A DNA stretch of 64,000 bases from Pontibacter anaerobius (GTDB lineage: Bacteria > Bacteroidota > Bacteroidia > Cytophagales > Hymenobacteraceae), in contig NZ_JAPFQO010000002.1 of the NCBI RefSeq assembly GCF_026241195.1, positions 124,001 to 188,000 of the forward strand, in the 5' to 3' direction. Position numbers and translations under genes: made by a program. Position 1 is the first letter of the stretch. Every line of letters starts with the position of its first letter. Positions 17,483-25,599 of the stretch are shown here, piece after piece. The notes beneath the pieces are model-generated. The model saw only the letters and a list, made by a program, of their open reading frames with translations, searched no databases and had not been told where the DNA came from.

Positions 17483-19012
17483 TTATTCCCACTCAATAGT
17501 AGCCGGTGGTTTTGAGCTGATATCGTATACTACGCGGTTTACACCTTTTACTTTATTGATGATCTCGTTCGAGACATCGGCGAGGAACTCGTACGGGAGG
17601 CGGCTCCAATCGGCGGTCATGCCATCCACACTGGTCACGGCGCGAAGGGCCACTACGTTCTCATATGTGCGCTCGTCGCCCATTACTCCCACAGATTGTA
17701 CCGGTGTAAGTATAGCGCCGGCCTGCCATACTTCGTCGTACAGCCCCGACTTTTTCAGGTTGCTGATAAAGATATGGTCTACCTGCTGCAGCACATGCAC
17801 TTTCTCCGGCGTAACGTCGCCAAGTATACGGATGGCCAGGCCAGGGCCCGGGAACGGGTGGCGGCCGATAATGATATCGTCGATATGCAGCGCCTTGCCT
17901 ACTAAACGAACTTCATCCTTGAAAAGTGTTTTAAGCGGCTCCACCACCTTCAGTTTCATGAAGTCTGGCAAACCGCCCACGTTGTGATGCGACTTGATGG
18001 TGGCAGATGGTCCCTTAACGCTTACCGATTCGATCACATCGGGGTAAATAGTGCCTTGCGCCAGCCACTTCACATCCTCAATCTGGTGCGCTTCGTCATC
18101 AAATACCTCAATAAACACGCGGCCAATGGCCTTGCGCTTCTGCTCCGGATCAGTCAGGCCCGCGAGGGCGCTGTAGAACTTCTCTTTTGCATCTACACCT
18201 TTCACATTCAGGCCCATGTGCTTATAAGAGTCGAGCACGGTCTCGAACTCGTCTTTGCGCAGCAGGCCGTTATCTACAAATATACAGTAAAGGTTTTTGC
18301 CGATGGCCTGATGGATCAGCATGGCAGCTACGCTGGAGTCTACACCACCCGAAAGGCCCAAAACTACTTTGTCGTTACCTATCTGTGTCTTTAATTCGGC
18401 TACTGTGGCTTCGATAAATTGCTCTGATGTCCAGTCTTGCTGGCAACCGCATATGTGCACCACAAAATTGCGCAGCAGGGTTTTGCCTTCATCGGAATGC
18501 GTAACTTCCGGGTGGAACTGAATACCGTAAGTCTCCTGGTCCTTTAGCTTATAAGCGGCCACACGCACACTCTCGGTGCTGGCGATCACCTCTATATTGT
18601 CCGGAATCTCCTTGATCGTGTCTCCATGCGACATCCAGACCACCGATCCTAACGTCAGCTCTTTCAGCAGGCGGTCGTGGTTGTGCAGTTCGTTCAGGCG
18701 TGCCCGTCCATACTCACGTATGGTGGATGGCGTCACTTCGCCGCCGTGCTCATGGGCAATCAGCTGCGCGCCGTAGCAAACGCCCAAAACAGGGAGCTTA
18801 CCTAGGAACTGATCTAGATTGATGGTAGGATGTTCGGTGTCGCGTACCGAGCAGGGGCTGCCCGACAGAATCACGCCTTTCACTTCGTCTGTAAGTTCCG
18901 GTACATGGTTGTACGGGTGAATCTCACAGTAAACATTAAGTTCGCGTACCCTTCTGGCAATTAGCTGGGTGTATTGCGAACCAAAATCGAGGATGAGAAT
19001 TTTTTCTGGCAT
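17483..19012 (-). CDS. guaA: GMP synthase (glutamine-hydrolysing)
   Basis: Last step of GMP synthesis: amination of XMP using glutamine and ATP. 509 residues. The N-terminal glutamine amidotransferase domain has the nucleophile in LGVCYGAQ and the His-Glu pair in QFHPEVTHS; the ATP-pyrophosphatase domain has the P-loop LSGGVDSS; the C-terminal dimerisation domain ends [13 protein letters not shown] as usual. The start is ATG at 19012, giving [16 protein letters not shown]; an in-frame TTG two codons upstream is not needed. It borders the repeat-rich interval on its upstream side. Confidence 0.97.
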   Translation of the reverse strand: MPEKILILDFGSQYTQLIARRVRELNVYCEIHPYNHVPELTDEVKGVILSGSPCSVRDTEHPTINLDQFLGKLPVLGVCYGAQLIAHEHGGEVTPSTIREYGRARLNELHNHDRLLKELTLGSVVWMSHGDTIKEIPDNIEVIASTESVRVAAYKLKDQETYGIQFHPEVTHSDEGKTLLRNFVVHICGCQQDWTSEQFIEATVAELKTQIGNDKVVLGLSGGVDSSVAAMLIHQAIGKNLYCIFVDNGLLRKDEFETVLDSYKHMGLNVKGVDAKEKFYSALAGLTDPEQKRKAIGRVFIEVFDDEAHQIEDVKWLAQGTIYPDVIESVSVKGPSATIKSHHNVGGLPDFMKLKVVEPLKTLFKDEVRLVGKALHIDDIIIGRHPFPGPGLAIRILGDVTPEKVHVLQQVDHIFISNLKKSGLYDEVWQAGAILTPVQSVGVMGDERTYENVVALRAVTSVDGMTADWSRLPYEFLADVSNEIINKVKGVNRVVYDISSKPPATIEWE

Positions 19013-19133
19013 GTGCAAAGGTAAGGTAGTTTGGGGGTATAAGGCAATTAATTTTGAGGATTACTCGCTTAATAGCTTAAATGTATTGCTGATTTTAGGT
19101 GGTGAATGAGCTGATAAGTATAAGTGTTGTCTG

Positions 19134-19178
19134 TACCCTCTGCTGTTCCGGACAAGAAGTCCGGAACAGCAGAGGGTA
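19134..19178. repeat. Perfect 20-bp hairpin without T-tract
   Basis: Arms 19134-19153 and 19159-19178 are exact reverse complements around AAGAA. No T-run follows on either strand, so it is not a classical terminator; a REP-like element is possible. Confidence 0.75.
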
Positions 19179-19586
19179 ATCCCTTCTGGCGCAAGTTTTC
19201 CGACCCTCGCTGGCGCGAGTTTGCAACTCGTGTCTTTTAATGATGTTGCGTTTGTAACTCAACTATAGCCATACTTTCTACTTAGTCTATATTTTTATGC
19301 CTTTACATTAGTATTTTAGCCGCTGCTTCCCTCAGCCTAAAGCAAGCTATCCTTACTAGCCGCTGCTGATCCTTAGTCTTATTTACCTACAGTTGCACCT
19401 CCTGCCTTGGCGCCCTCTAGCCCGGGAGGGCTCGTCTTCCCGCATCGCGCTGGGACTTTTTCCTTTGCTCCTGCGTCGCAATGCCCTTACGGGCACCGGA
19501 AAAACTCCAAAGGCGCTCTTTATACGAGGGCCCCTACCCCCACAGAAAGACTGGGAACAGTTCGATAGCCACCGCTGACGGAGGTT

Positions 19587-19806
19587 GAACCAAGTCCCTC
19601 TTCTAAGGTAAGGCCGTTAAATTCTTAGAAAACGTGCTGAAAATTTACTGTCATTCTGTAAAGAAACTTGGTTGATAGGAGGTTAAGCCTATGCTATCTG
19701 CTACCAAGATCCTTTCAGGATGACAAAAAAAGAGAGAGAACCAAGTCCCCCTTCGAAGGGGGCAGGGGGATGTAATCGCCTGCTTAAATTCCCCTCTCGG
19801 GAGGGG
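19587..19806. repeat. Two copies of a GAACCAAGTCCC-led element with GC hairpins
   Basis: GAACCAAGTCCC occurs at 19587-19598 and 19738-19749. The second copy continues with a perfect palindrome CCCCCTTCGAAGGGGG (19747-19762) and, after TTAAATT, with the hairpin CCCCTC-TCGG-GAGGGG (19791-19806). The first copy has a shortened version (CTCTTCTAAGG) and then GTTAAATTC, so it looks like a deleted copy of the same unit. Confidence 0.55.
19649..19725. repeat. 77-bp element with 23/24-bp imperfect inverted repeats
   Basis: Left end TGTCATTCTGTAAAGAAACT(TGGT) at 19649-19672 and the complement of the right end at 19703-19725, TGTCATCCTGAAAGGATCTT(GGT), agree except for three substitutions and one gap. 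The 30-base centre has its own GATAG/CTATC and TAGG/CCTA pairing. The TGTCATCCTGAAAGGATCTT sequence resembles interspersed repeats known from many bacterial genomes; no transposase is inside. Confidence 0.65.
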
Positions 19807-19828
19807 CTAGGGGTGGGTTTACACCTTC

Positions 19829-19856
19829 GCGCGTACAGGTCGCGACCTGTACGCGC
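19829..19856. repeat. 28-bp perfect palindrome
   Basis: GCGCGTACAGGTCG is followed at once by its exact reverse complement, with no spacer. Could be a repeat core or a dimeric-protein binding site. Confidence 0.7.
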
Positions 19857-19922
19857 TACACCAGCAGCCATAGAACTTGTACTTTAGCCACAGTAGTTAC
19901 AGGTTGCTCTCCTTAGCCAAGA

Positions 19923-20093
19923 ATGGTGGGGCACCTATTAGCAAAACTCCTCAATTTCATAACTGAGTTGGTGCTGGCGAAAGGCAATTACGTTGGAGCT
20001 CTTGGCTGGATTAGTACACATCATGATTTAACCTCTTATCCATCAGTAGGATCGGTTGAATTCAGCTTGAAAAGCGATATTTTTTATACTTGA
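19923..20093 (+). CDS. Possible 56-residue small ORF upstream of the SRP RNA gene
   Basis: An open frame starts with ATG at 19923 and ends at TGA 20091-20093, reading MVGHLLAKLLNFITELVLAK and on to a Ser/Thr-rich tail. I do not recognise it. Its stop lies 3 bases before the SRP promoter's TTTG box. No ribosome site or promoter is evident, and it sits in decayed-looking DNA, so a gene remnant or chance frame is more likely than a real gene. Confidence 0.15.
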   Translation: MVGHLLAKLLNFITELVLAKGNYVGALGWISTHHDLTSYPSVGSVEFSLKSDIFYT

Positions 20094-20095
20094 GA

Positions 20096-20126
20096 TTTGC
20101 ACTTGAAGTAATTATTCGTACTTTTG
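20096..20126 (+). promoter_or_regulatory. Bacteroidota-type promoter of the SRP RNA gene
   Basis: TTTG at 20096-20099, 19 bases, then TACTTTTG at 20119-20126, a full match to the TTTG-N19-TAnnTTTG consensus. The RNA begins 5 bases after the -7 box. Confidence 0.85.
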
Positions 20127-20130
20127 TAAC

Positions 20131-20221
20131 GGCAAATCGGCACGGCCAGCTCCCGTCGAACTCCCCCAGGACCGGAAGGTAGCAAGGGTAGACGGTTGTA
20201 GCGGCGCGATGTTGGTTTGCC
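20131..20221 (+). ncRNA. ffs: Signal recognition particle RNA (small bacterial type)
   Basis: About 91 nt. The 5' GGCAAATC and 3' GGTTTGCC ends pair to close a long hairpin. The Ffh-binding core is present: CCAGGaCCGGAAGGtAGCAA gives the GGAA tetraloop and the asymmetric and symmetric loops of domain IV, followed by the AGGG arm. It lies on the plus strand behind a textbook promoter and in front of a nine-T run. Its protein partner Ffh is encoded at 37384. Ends are set from the pairing and could be off by a few bases. An antisense open frame across it is spurious. Confidence 0.92.
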
Positions 20222-20232
20222 ACTTTTTTTTT
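20222..20232 (+). terminator. T-tract ending the SRP RNA
   Basis: Nine T residues directly after the closing stem of the SRP RNA; the RNA's own long hairpin acts as the terminator stem. Confidence 0.75.
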
Positions 20233-20302
20233 GCCCCTACCTCAAGGCTCTGACAGCCTCGCAAATTTCTCACATTTCTTTCCGGATTCTGGATTAATGC
20301 TT

Positions 20303-20310
20303 TAGCTTTG
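20303..20310 (+). promoter_or_regulatory. Candidate -7 promoter box for the aldolase gene
   Basis: TAGCTTTG matches TAnnTTTG and ends 26 bases before ATG 20337. No TTTG at the right distance. Confidence 0.45.
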
Positions 20311-20336
20311 TAAATACAACTTAAGCATCTGTGACT

Positions 20337-20993
20337 ATGAAATTCTTTATCGATACAGCAAACCTGCAGGAAATTCAGGAGGCGCATGACCTCGGCGTGC
20401 TTGATGGCGTTACCACTAACCCATCCCTGATGGCAAAAGAGGGAATTTTCGGACACGACAATGTTATCGCCCACTATAAACAAATCAGCGAAATTGTTGA
20501 TGGCGACATCAGCGCAGAGGTAATTGCCACCGATTTTGATGGGATTGTGCGCGAAGGTGAGTTCCTGGCTGAACTGCACCCTAATATCGTGGTGAAAGTG
20601 CCAATGATTCGCGACGGCGTGAAGGCTATCCGTTATTTCAGCGAAAAAGGTATCAAGACAAACTGTACGCTGGTGTTCTCTGCCGGGCAGGCTATACTTG
20701 CTGCCAAGGCAGGCGCTACCTACGTATCACCTTTTATTGGCCGCTTAGATGATATTTCGACGGACGGAATACAGCTGATTGAGCAAATTGTGCAGATCTA
20801 TAGCAATTATGGTTACCAGACGCAGGTATTGGCTGCCTCTGTGCGCCACGTGATGCACCTGGTGCAATGCGCTGAGGTAGGTGCCGATGTGGTAACCTGT
20901 CCGCTAAATGTGATTACCGGCCTGCTAAAGCACCCGCTGACCGATATCGGTCTGGAGAAGTTCCTGGCTGACCATGCCAAAGGCAATAAGTAA
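20337..20993 (+). CDS. fsa: Fructose-6-phosphate aldolase / transaldolase-like protein (TalC/Fsa family)
   Basis: Class I aldolase of the small transaldolase family, 218 residues. The Schiff-base lysine is K87 in NIVVKVPM; other family stretches are KFFIDTANL at the start, [13 protein letters not shown], and [11 protein letters not shown]. Proteins of this size can be true transaldolases (TalC) or fructose-6-phosphate aldolases; the sequence does not let me separate the two safely. The frame opens at GTG 20331, but ATG 20337 gives the family start MKFFIDTAN and is preferred. Confidence 0.92.
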   Translation: MKFFIDTANLQEIQEAHDLGVLDGVTTNPSLMAKEGIFGHDNVIAHYKQISEIVDGDISAEVIATDFDGIVREGEFLAELHPNIVVKVPMIRDGVKAIRYFSEKGIKTNCTLVFSAGQAILAAKAGATYVSPFIGRLDDISTDGIQLIEQIVQIYSNYGYQTQVLAASVRHVMHLVQCAEVGADVVTCPLNVITGLLKHPLTDIGLEKFLADHAKGNK

Positions 20994-21132
20994 TAATGAA
21001 TGACTAATGAGAAATGATTAATGAAGAGTACTGAATAAGGCTTGAATCTTATACACTTTACTTCATTCATCATTATCCATTTTATGCCCTAGCAATTAAT
21101 CATTAGTCACAATTCATTATTCATTCAATAAA
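20994..21132. repeat. AATGAAT/ATTCATT repeat patch between aldolase and the next gene
   Basis: Left part repeats AATGAATGACTAATGAGAAA; right part is its approximate complement (CATTAGTCACAATTCATTAT). The middle has a second pair (TTCATTCATCATTATCCATT). The whole can fold into an AT-rich hairpin of about 130 bases. Same sequence family as the patches at 7681 and 17404. Confidence 0.65.
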
Positions 21133-21136
21133 AAAG

Positions 21137-21340
21137 ATGTATATCATCAAAGTTAAAGGCAAAGCCAAAATTCCGGACTATATCCAGCTCCGCGATGAGA
21201 ATTTTGTGCTAATTGCATACTTTAGGGCTGACCGTCCGCTTAAAAATCTTGACCGCTATGGTCTGGAGGGAAAAGAAGATGCGCTGGCAGCCCTGATCGA
21301 CTCACTGGAGTTCGGCAAACTACAGAAATTAGATATTTAA
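21137..21340 (+). CDS. Small conserved protein of unknown function, upstream of ftsE
   Basis: 67 residues, soluble, no signal peptide: starts MYIIKVKGKAKIPDYIQLRD and contains IAYFRADRPLKNLDRYGL. I recall similar short proteins next to ftsE in related bacteria, but no function. The ftsE start is only 9 bases downstream, so they are co-transcribed. The compact beta-rich pattern suggests a single small domain. Confidence 0.75.
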   Translation: MYIIKVKGKAKIPDYIQLRDENFVLIAYFRADRPLKNLDRYGLEGKEDALAALIDSLEFGKLQKLDI

Positions 21341-21349
21341 GCAGTACGT

Positions 21350-22060
21350 ATGAGTTTTTCCTCTTCACCGGTGGTTTCGTTACGCGATGTCACTATTTAC
21401 CAGGACGTTAATACTATTCTCAGCAATGTAAGTTTTGATGTGGAGAAAGGGGAGTTTGTGTACCTGGTGGGCCGCACGGGAAGCGGTAAGAGCTCACTGC
21501 TAAAGACTCTGTATGCTGATCTACCCCTGCAGACAGGTAGCGCTGCTGTGGCTGATTTTCAGTTAGGTAAATTGCGCCGCAAGCAGATTCCGTACCTGCG
21601 CCGCAAGGTAGGAATTATCTTTCAGGACTTTCAACTGCTTTCGGACCGCAGCGTGGCTGAGAACCTGGCCTTTGTGCTGAGAGCCACCGGGTGGAGCGAC
21701 AAGTCGAAGCGGAAGCAGCGAATCTCGGAGGTGTTGATGCGCGTGGGGCTGGATGCGGCTGCGAATAAGATGCCGCATCAGCTGTCGGGTGGTGAGCAGC
21801 AGCGTGTGGTGGTTGCCCGCGCCTTGCTTAACGAACCTGTTATACTTTTCGCAGATGAGCCTACCGGTAACCTCGACCCTATGGTAGCCGACGGTATCAT
21901 GAAGCTTTTCCAGGAGATCAACAAACATGGTACCGCCGTGCTGATGGCTACCCATAATTACGAGATTATACAGCGCTACCCGCAGCGTGTTTTGAAATGC
22001 GAGAGCGGCCGTGTGCTGGATTCTAAGGTAGAGGAGTTTACCCTGGTAAACGGCTACTAG
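21350..22060 (+). CDS. ftsE: Cell division ABC ATP-binding protein FtsE
   Basis: ATPase of FtsEX, which regulates septal peptidoglycan hydrolysis. 236 residues with Walker A GRTGSGKS (41-48), FQDFQLLSDRSVAENLAF, signature LSGGEQQRVVVARA, Walker B ILFADEPTGNLDP and switch His in MATHNYE. The segment VGIIFQDFQLL is typical of FtsE and MacB/LolD relatives. No ftsX follows; the downstream gene is convergent, so ftsX must be elsewhere, which is common in Bacteroidota. A LolD-type role is the main alternative. Confidence 0.85.
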   Translation: MSFSSSPVVSLRDVTIYQDVNTILSNVSFDVEKGEFVYLVGRTGSGKSSLLKTLYADLPLQTGSAAVADFQLGKLRRKQIPYLRRKVGIIFQDFQLLSDRSVAENLAFVLRATGWSDKSKRKQRISEVLMRVGLDAAANKMPHQLSGGEQQRVVVARALLNEPVILFADEPTGNLDPMVADGIMKLFQEINKHGTAVLMATHNYEIIQRYPQRVLKCESGRVLDSKVEEFTLVNGY

Positions 22061-22111
22061 CAGAAAGATTAACTTTCTTGCTTTGCACGTTTTAGAATAA
22101 TAGCTCAGGCG

Positions 22112-22783
22112 TTATTCTTCATTACCGTTTATATCCACCTTCGGCCTGATCTCTTTGTACTGATTCTGTGCCTGTTGCACGATTTTTTTAGTGCCGGACT
22201 GAAGTTTCCCCTCTAAGGTGCGGTAACGGCTGTTTAGGGCACTCCACCAGCCCTCAATCAGTTCCCAATCACGGTCTTTATATTTTTCTGCATTCTGCTG
22301 CAGGTTTGTAACAAAGCGATCATAGGTGGCGCCAATGTTTGCCGCGGTAACGTCGCTTAGGTCATCTTCCTTTATCTCAAGGCCAAGCAGGTCGCGGCGG
22401 AGTCTGTACCTATGGCTGGCGTCCCTGTACTGTTGCTCACGTGTAGCAAGCGCGTTGTTGTAACGCTGCTCCAGTTGCTGTGCTTCGGCTTGTTGCTCTG
22501 AAGTCAGCTCTTCCAGGTTTTTCTCTACACGTTCCCGTCTTTCATCATACATCTCCTGCAATTTGGCTTTCTCTGTTTCCCAGGCCGTAGAATCATCCGC
22601 TGACTGCTGCAGGGCTCTCATTTCCACCTCGCTCAGGCTGTCGGTCTCAAAACTTGTTACATAGTCGCGGTATTCTGTCAGGGCCTGCTCATTCTCAGCT
22701 GCTTTTTCAGCGTCCTGGCCGTTGCAGGCGCTAAGTAGAAGCGGAATGGCTATTGCTATGAGTATATGCTTACATTTATACAT
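22112..22783 (-). CDS. Helix-rich lipoprotein of unknown function
   Basis: 223 residues. Lipoprotein signal ending at C20 (LLLSAC). The mature part is highly charged and predicted helical or coiled-coil (Glu, Gln, Arg-rich), with a late DRDWELIEGWWSALNSRY segment. It resembles the lipoprotein at 40229-40831 in length, lipobox position, early Arg-Asp/Ala-Tyr/Trp region and repeated DW-containing helices, so the two may be paralogues. No enzymatic motif. Single-gene unit, convergent with ftsE. Confidence 0.72.
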   Translation of the reverse strand: MYKCKHILIAIAIPLLLSACNGQDAEKAAENEQALTEYRDYVTSFETDSLSEVEMRALQQSADDSTAWETEKAKLQEMYDERRERVEKNLEELTSEQQAEAQQLEQRYNNALATREQQYRDASHRYRLRRDLLGLEIKEDDLSDVTAANIGATYDRFVTNLQQNAEKYKDRDWELIEGWWSALNSRYRTLEGKLQSGTKKIVQQAQNQYKEIRPKVDINGNEE

Positions 22784-22916
22784 AGTTGAATGGTTTTGCT
22801 TTAGATTTGGCTAACGCGGCAGACTCAGAAGGGGTTACGAAGTATAGGCGTACCTGTAGTAGGTTCTGTTAAATGCTTAACTATGCCTATCTTTGGCTAC
22901 CACATCATTCATACCC

Positions 22917-24029
22917 ATGGAAGACATAAAAATGACCGCCTCCAAGGCAATCTATGCCAAACTAAAATCCGAGTTAGATGCGGCTTTTAGTGCTGTTATG
23001 GGTAGTATGGATTTTGAAGGAAATGCCCAGGTAAAGCAGCTGGCACATACTTTAATTAATATACAAGGTGTGCAACATGCCATGCCTTGTACCAATGGCA
23101 GGGAAGCGCTTCAGCTAGCACTAATGGCCCTGCCATTACCTGAAGGGGCGGAGGTGGTTATACCAGTTTTCAACTATGCTGTTGCTGCGGAAGTTGTGGT
23201 ACAGATGGGGCTAAAGCCAGTTTTTGCAGATGTAGATGAACAGACCTTTACCCTGGACCCAGCAGCAGTGGAGCGTGCTATAACACCGGCTACGGCGGCC
23301 ATTATACCCGTACATATGTTTGGGCAATCTGCGCCCATGGATGCATTGCTAACTATAGCAGAGAAGTATAAGTTATGGCTAATTGAAGACAGTACCCAAG
23401 CTTTTGGGGCTGTTTATACTCGGTCCGATGGGATAAAGCGCCGCGCAGGGGCTATGGGGCATATGGGAGTTACTTCTTTTTTCAACGCAAAACCGGAGGC
23501 TGGAACAGGGGAGGGCGCCGCCGTATTTACGGATAATGATGACCTTGCTGAACGTTTGCAACACATCGTATCGGACAATAGTAAGTATAAAGTTTCCCAA
23601 CTTGACGCCCTTCAGGCAGCCATGTTAGATGTGAAGGTGAAGTATGTGGATGAGTACAATGCTTCACGTCTAAACATTGCTCAGTATTATGATCATGCTT
23701 TGGGAGAAACAGGGCTTATTCATCCCCCGAAACGTTCGGTTCACAGCTCGCATACGTTTGTGGCCTATACCATTCGGGTGGCGCCAGGTGTGCGCGACGG
23801 GCTGCAGCAATACCTCCGCGATAACCATATTCCAAGTATGATTTACTACCCAGAGCCACTACACTTTCAGGAAGCTTACCAGGCTGTTGGCTACAAGCAA
23901 GGTGATTTCGCTGTTGCTGAACTACTGAGCCGAAGCGTCCTTTCGCTGCCCATACACTCTGAACTGAAGGAGGATCAGCTAAGCTATATTTGTCAACATG
24001 TGGTAGATTATGTTAAGGAGAGCTCCTGA
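22917..24029 (+). CDS. DegT/DnrJ/EryC1/StrS family aminotransferase
   Basis: PLP-dependent aminotransferase of the sugar-nucleotide family, 370 residues from ATG 22917 (a TTG 8 codons upstream is possible). The PLP lysine is K192 in SFFNAKPEAG, the PLP-contacting Asp lies in IEDSTQAFGA, and PCTNGREALQLAL holds the phosphate-binding region. It stands on the plus strand, convergent with the flippase of the pse cluster and 18 bases from it. A sugar 3- or 4-aminotransferase for surface glycan is the likely role; the substrate is not inferable, and pseC already supplies the pseudaminic step. Confidence 0.85.
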   Translation: MEDIKMTASKAIYAKLKSELDAAFSAVMGSMDFEGNAQVKQLAHTLINIQGVQHAMPCTNGREALQLALMALPLPEGAEVVIPVFNYAVAAEVVVQMGLKPVFADVDEQTFTLDPAAVERAITPATAAIIPVHMFGQSAPMDALLTIAEKYKLWLIEDSTQAFGAVYTRSDGIKRRAGAMGHMGVTSFFNAKPEAGTGEGAAVFTDNDDLAERLQHIVSDNSKYKVSQLDALQAAMLDVKVKYVDEYNASRLNIAQYYDHALGETGLIHPPKRSVHSSHTFVAYTIRVAPGVRDGLQQYLRDNHIPSMIYYPEPLHFQEAYQAVGYKQGDFAVAELLSRSVLSLPIHSELKEDQLSYICQHVVDYVKESS

Positions 24030-24047
24030 TGCGGAATTAAGGTATGG

Positions 24048-25535
24048 CTACAGCCTCCAGCCGGTGATTCCGTGGATAACCTTACGCAGCCAGGTGTTCA
24101 TTTCCGGGTAAATATTCAGGTTCAAGGCCAGCGCCATGTAAATGGCTGTTATAAGCAAGGAACGTATGATGATGTCAAGGAACACGTTGCCGAGGTAGGG
24201 CAGAAGGTAAGAGGCGCCTAAAGTGGCGGCAGCGATGGCCGTAATACTTAGCGCACTCCAGGTGAAAGGTTGGATGTGGTAAATAAACTTCACGAACAGG
24301 AGGCGCGCCAAGTTCATGGTCACTAAAGACAACATTGAAGCCAAGGCTGCTCCCTCAATGCCATAGCGCGGAATAAAGTACCAGTTTGTCCAGATGGTGA
24401 GGCCTGCCAGCACGATGTTGAAGCCAAGGTCCCATTTATACTTTTCAGAAGTGGCCAGAATTGCCCCGTTCAAACTGGTAGCCAGATCCACCAGGCGGGC
24501 CAGGGCCAGGAAAAGCACGACATACTTGCCGGCACGGTAGCTCTCCGGCATAAAATCGTAAATGTTATCGATGTTGGCCCAGATGCCGATAAAGAGCAGC
24601 TGCCCCACGATCAGGTTGATCATGGTCACGTCCTGGTAGAGGGTTCCCATCCCTTTCATGTCCTTCTCTTTCCAGAACTCCGCCACCTGCGGGTGGGCGA
24701 TCTTCAGTATAGACCTGCCTGGTACAAGTATGGCACTCGTCATGAAAAAGGCAGTGGTGTAAATACCGTTGTCCGAGAGGCTGTAAGAGGAGATCATGAC
24801 CTGGTCTACGGTGGTGATAATGGTGGTGGAGATGTTGCCGAGCAACGTGAAGAAGCCATAGTAGAACAGCTCCCGGATGGGGATGATGCTGAGCACGGCC
24901 AGCGAGGGCTTTAAATACAGCTGCTTCAGCCAAATAGTATAGCCTGCCAGCACCAGCGCCCCCACTGAGTTCACGATAATGTATAGCAGCACAAACGTAT
25001 GGAACTCCATCACGCCCCAGGCATACACACTGATAAGCACCGTGGTAAGTATGCGCAGCAGAAAGTCCTGTACAAAAGAAGAGACGATGGTTTTGTACAG
25101 GGACCGCAGATACGCGGTGAACATGTTGAACAGCAGCGCAAACAGCGACAGCGGGATGAGGTAATAATAATAGTCGATGATGAGCGGGGAGTTTTCGGCA
25201 TAATAACCGACCACAACCGGCTTAAAGAGCAGAAAAAGTGCTGTGGTAAGTATAAACCCAAGCAGCGGCACCGAGAGCAGCAGGAACAGAAAACCATTGT
25301 GTTGCTTGTCCTTATCCCTGAAGTATGGGAAATAACGCACGCTCATGTTCACAAATCCCAGGGCAGAGAATTGTGCATACATCACGGAGATAGACAAGAG
25401 CAGGCGCGTGAGGCCCACCTCCGCCTCGTCCATAAAATTAGGGAAGAGCAGCACCGTGTTCACATACCCGATCAGGATGCCGGCATACGAAATGGTGGTG
25501 TTCCAGATTCCTTCGCGCTGTAAGGTTCTGCTCAT
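24048..25535 (-). CDS. Oligosaccharide flippase family membrane protein (Wzx-like)
   Basis: 495 residues with about 12-14 transmembrane helices, the MVF/PST-type layout of polysaccharide flippases. The N-terminus SRTLQREGIWNTTISYAGIL and the following Gly/Tyr-rich helix are typical of Bacteroidota members. As last gene of the pse-containing minus-strand run, it is the candidate that moves a lipid-linked glycan across the inner membrane. A separation of 64 bases from the deacetylase gene fits one operon. Confidence 0.88.
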   Translation of the reverse strand: MSRTLQREGIWNTTISYAGILIGYVNTVLLFPNFMDEAEVGLTRLLLSISVMYAQFSALGFVNMSVRYFPYFRDKDKQHNGFLFLLLSVPLLGFILTTALFLLFKPVVVGYYAENSPLIIDYYYYLIPLSLFALLFNMFTAYLRSLYKTIVSSFVQDFLLRILTTVLISVYAWGVMEFHTFVLLYIIVNSVGALVLAGYTIWLKQLYLKPSLAVLSIIPIRELFYYGFFTLLGNISTTIITTVDQVMISSYSLSDNGIYTTAFFMTSAILVPGRSILKIAHPQVAEFWKEKDMKGMGTLYQDVTMINLIVGQLLFIGIWANIDNIYDFMPESYRAGKYVVLFLALARLVDLATSLNGAILATSEKYKWDLGFNIVLAGLTIWTNWYFIPRYGIEGAALASMLSLVTMNLARLLFVKFIYHIQPFTWSALSITAIAAATLGASYLLPYLGNVFLDIIIRSLLITAIYMALALNLNIYPEMNTWLRKVIHGITGWRL

Positions 25536-25599
25536 TGGCTAAAGAGTGAACCACAAAAATAGTAAATCTGTATATTAGTTGGTGGTTATCTGCGGATAG

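Larger units (their letters stand above)
19019..20130. other. Gene-poor interval dense in hairpins and short repeats
   Basis: About 1.1 kb between guaA and the SRP RNA gene without a convincing protein gene. It contains a 20-base-pair perfect hairpin, tandem small hairpins near 19205-19235 (CTCGC-TGGC-GCGAG and CGAGT-TTGCA-ACTCG), a 61-codon open frame at 19393-19578 with atypical content, an inverted-repeat element at 19649-19725, two copies of GAACCAAGTCCC, two C-run/G-run hairpins, and a 28-base perfect palindrome. The look is that of several small interspersed elements inserted side by side, partly decayed. Confidence 0.7.

Noticed and set aside
19393..19578. 61-codon open frame in the repeat-rich interval
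   Set aside because: Lies in a hairpin-rich, element-like stretch with Arg/Leu/Pro-heavy content and no promoter or ribosome site; treated as part of the repeat DNA.
20112..20579. 155-codon open frame on the minus strand across the SRP RNA and the aldolase start
   Set aside because: It is antisense to a clear SRP RNA and to the conserved aldolase N-terminus, and has no family resemblance.
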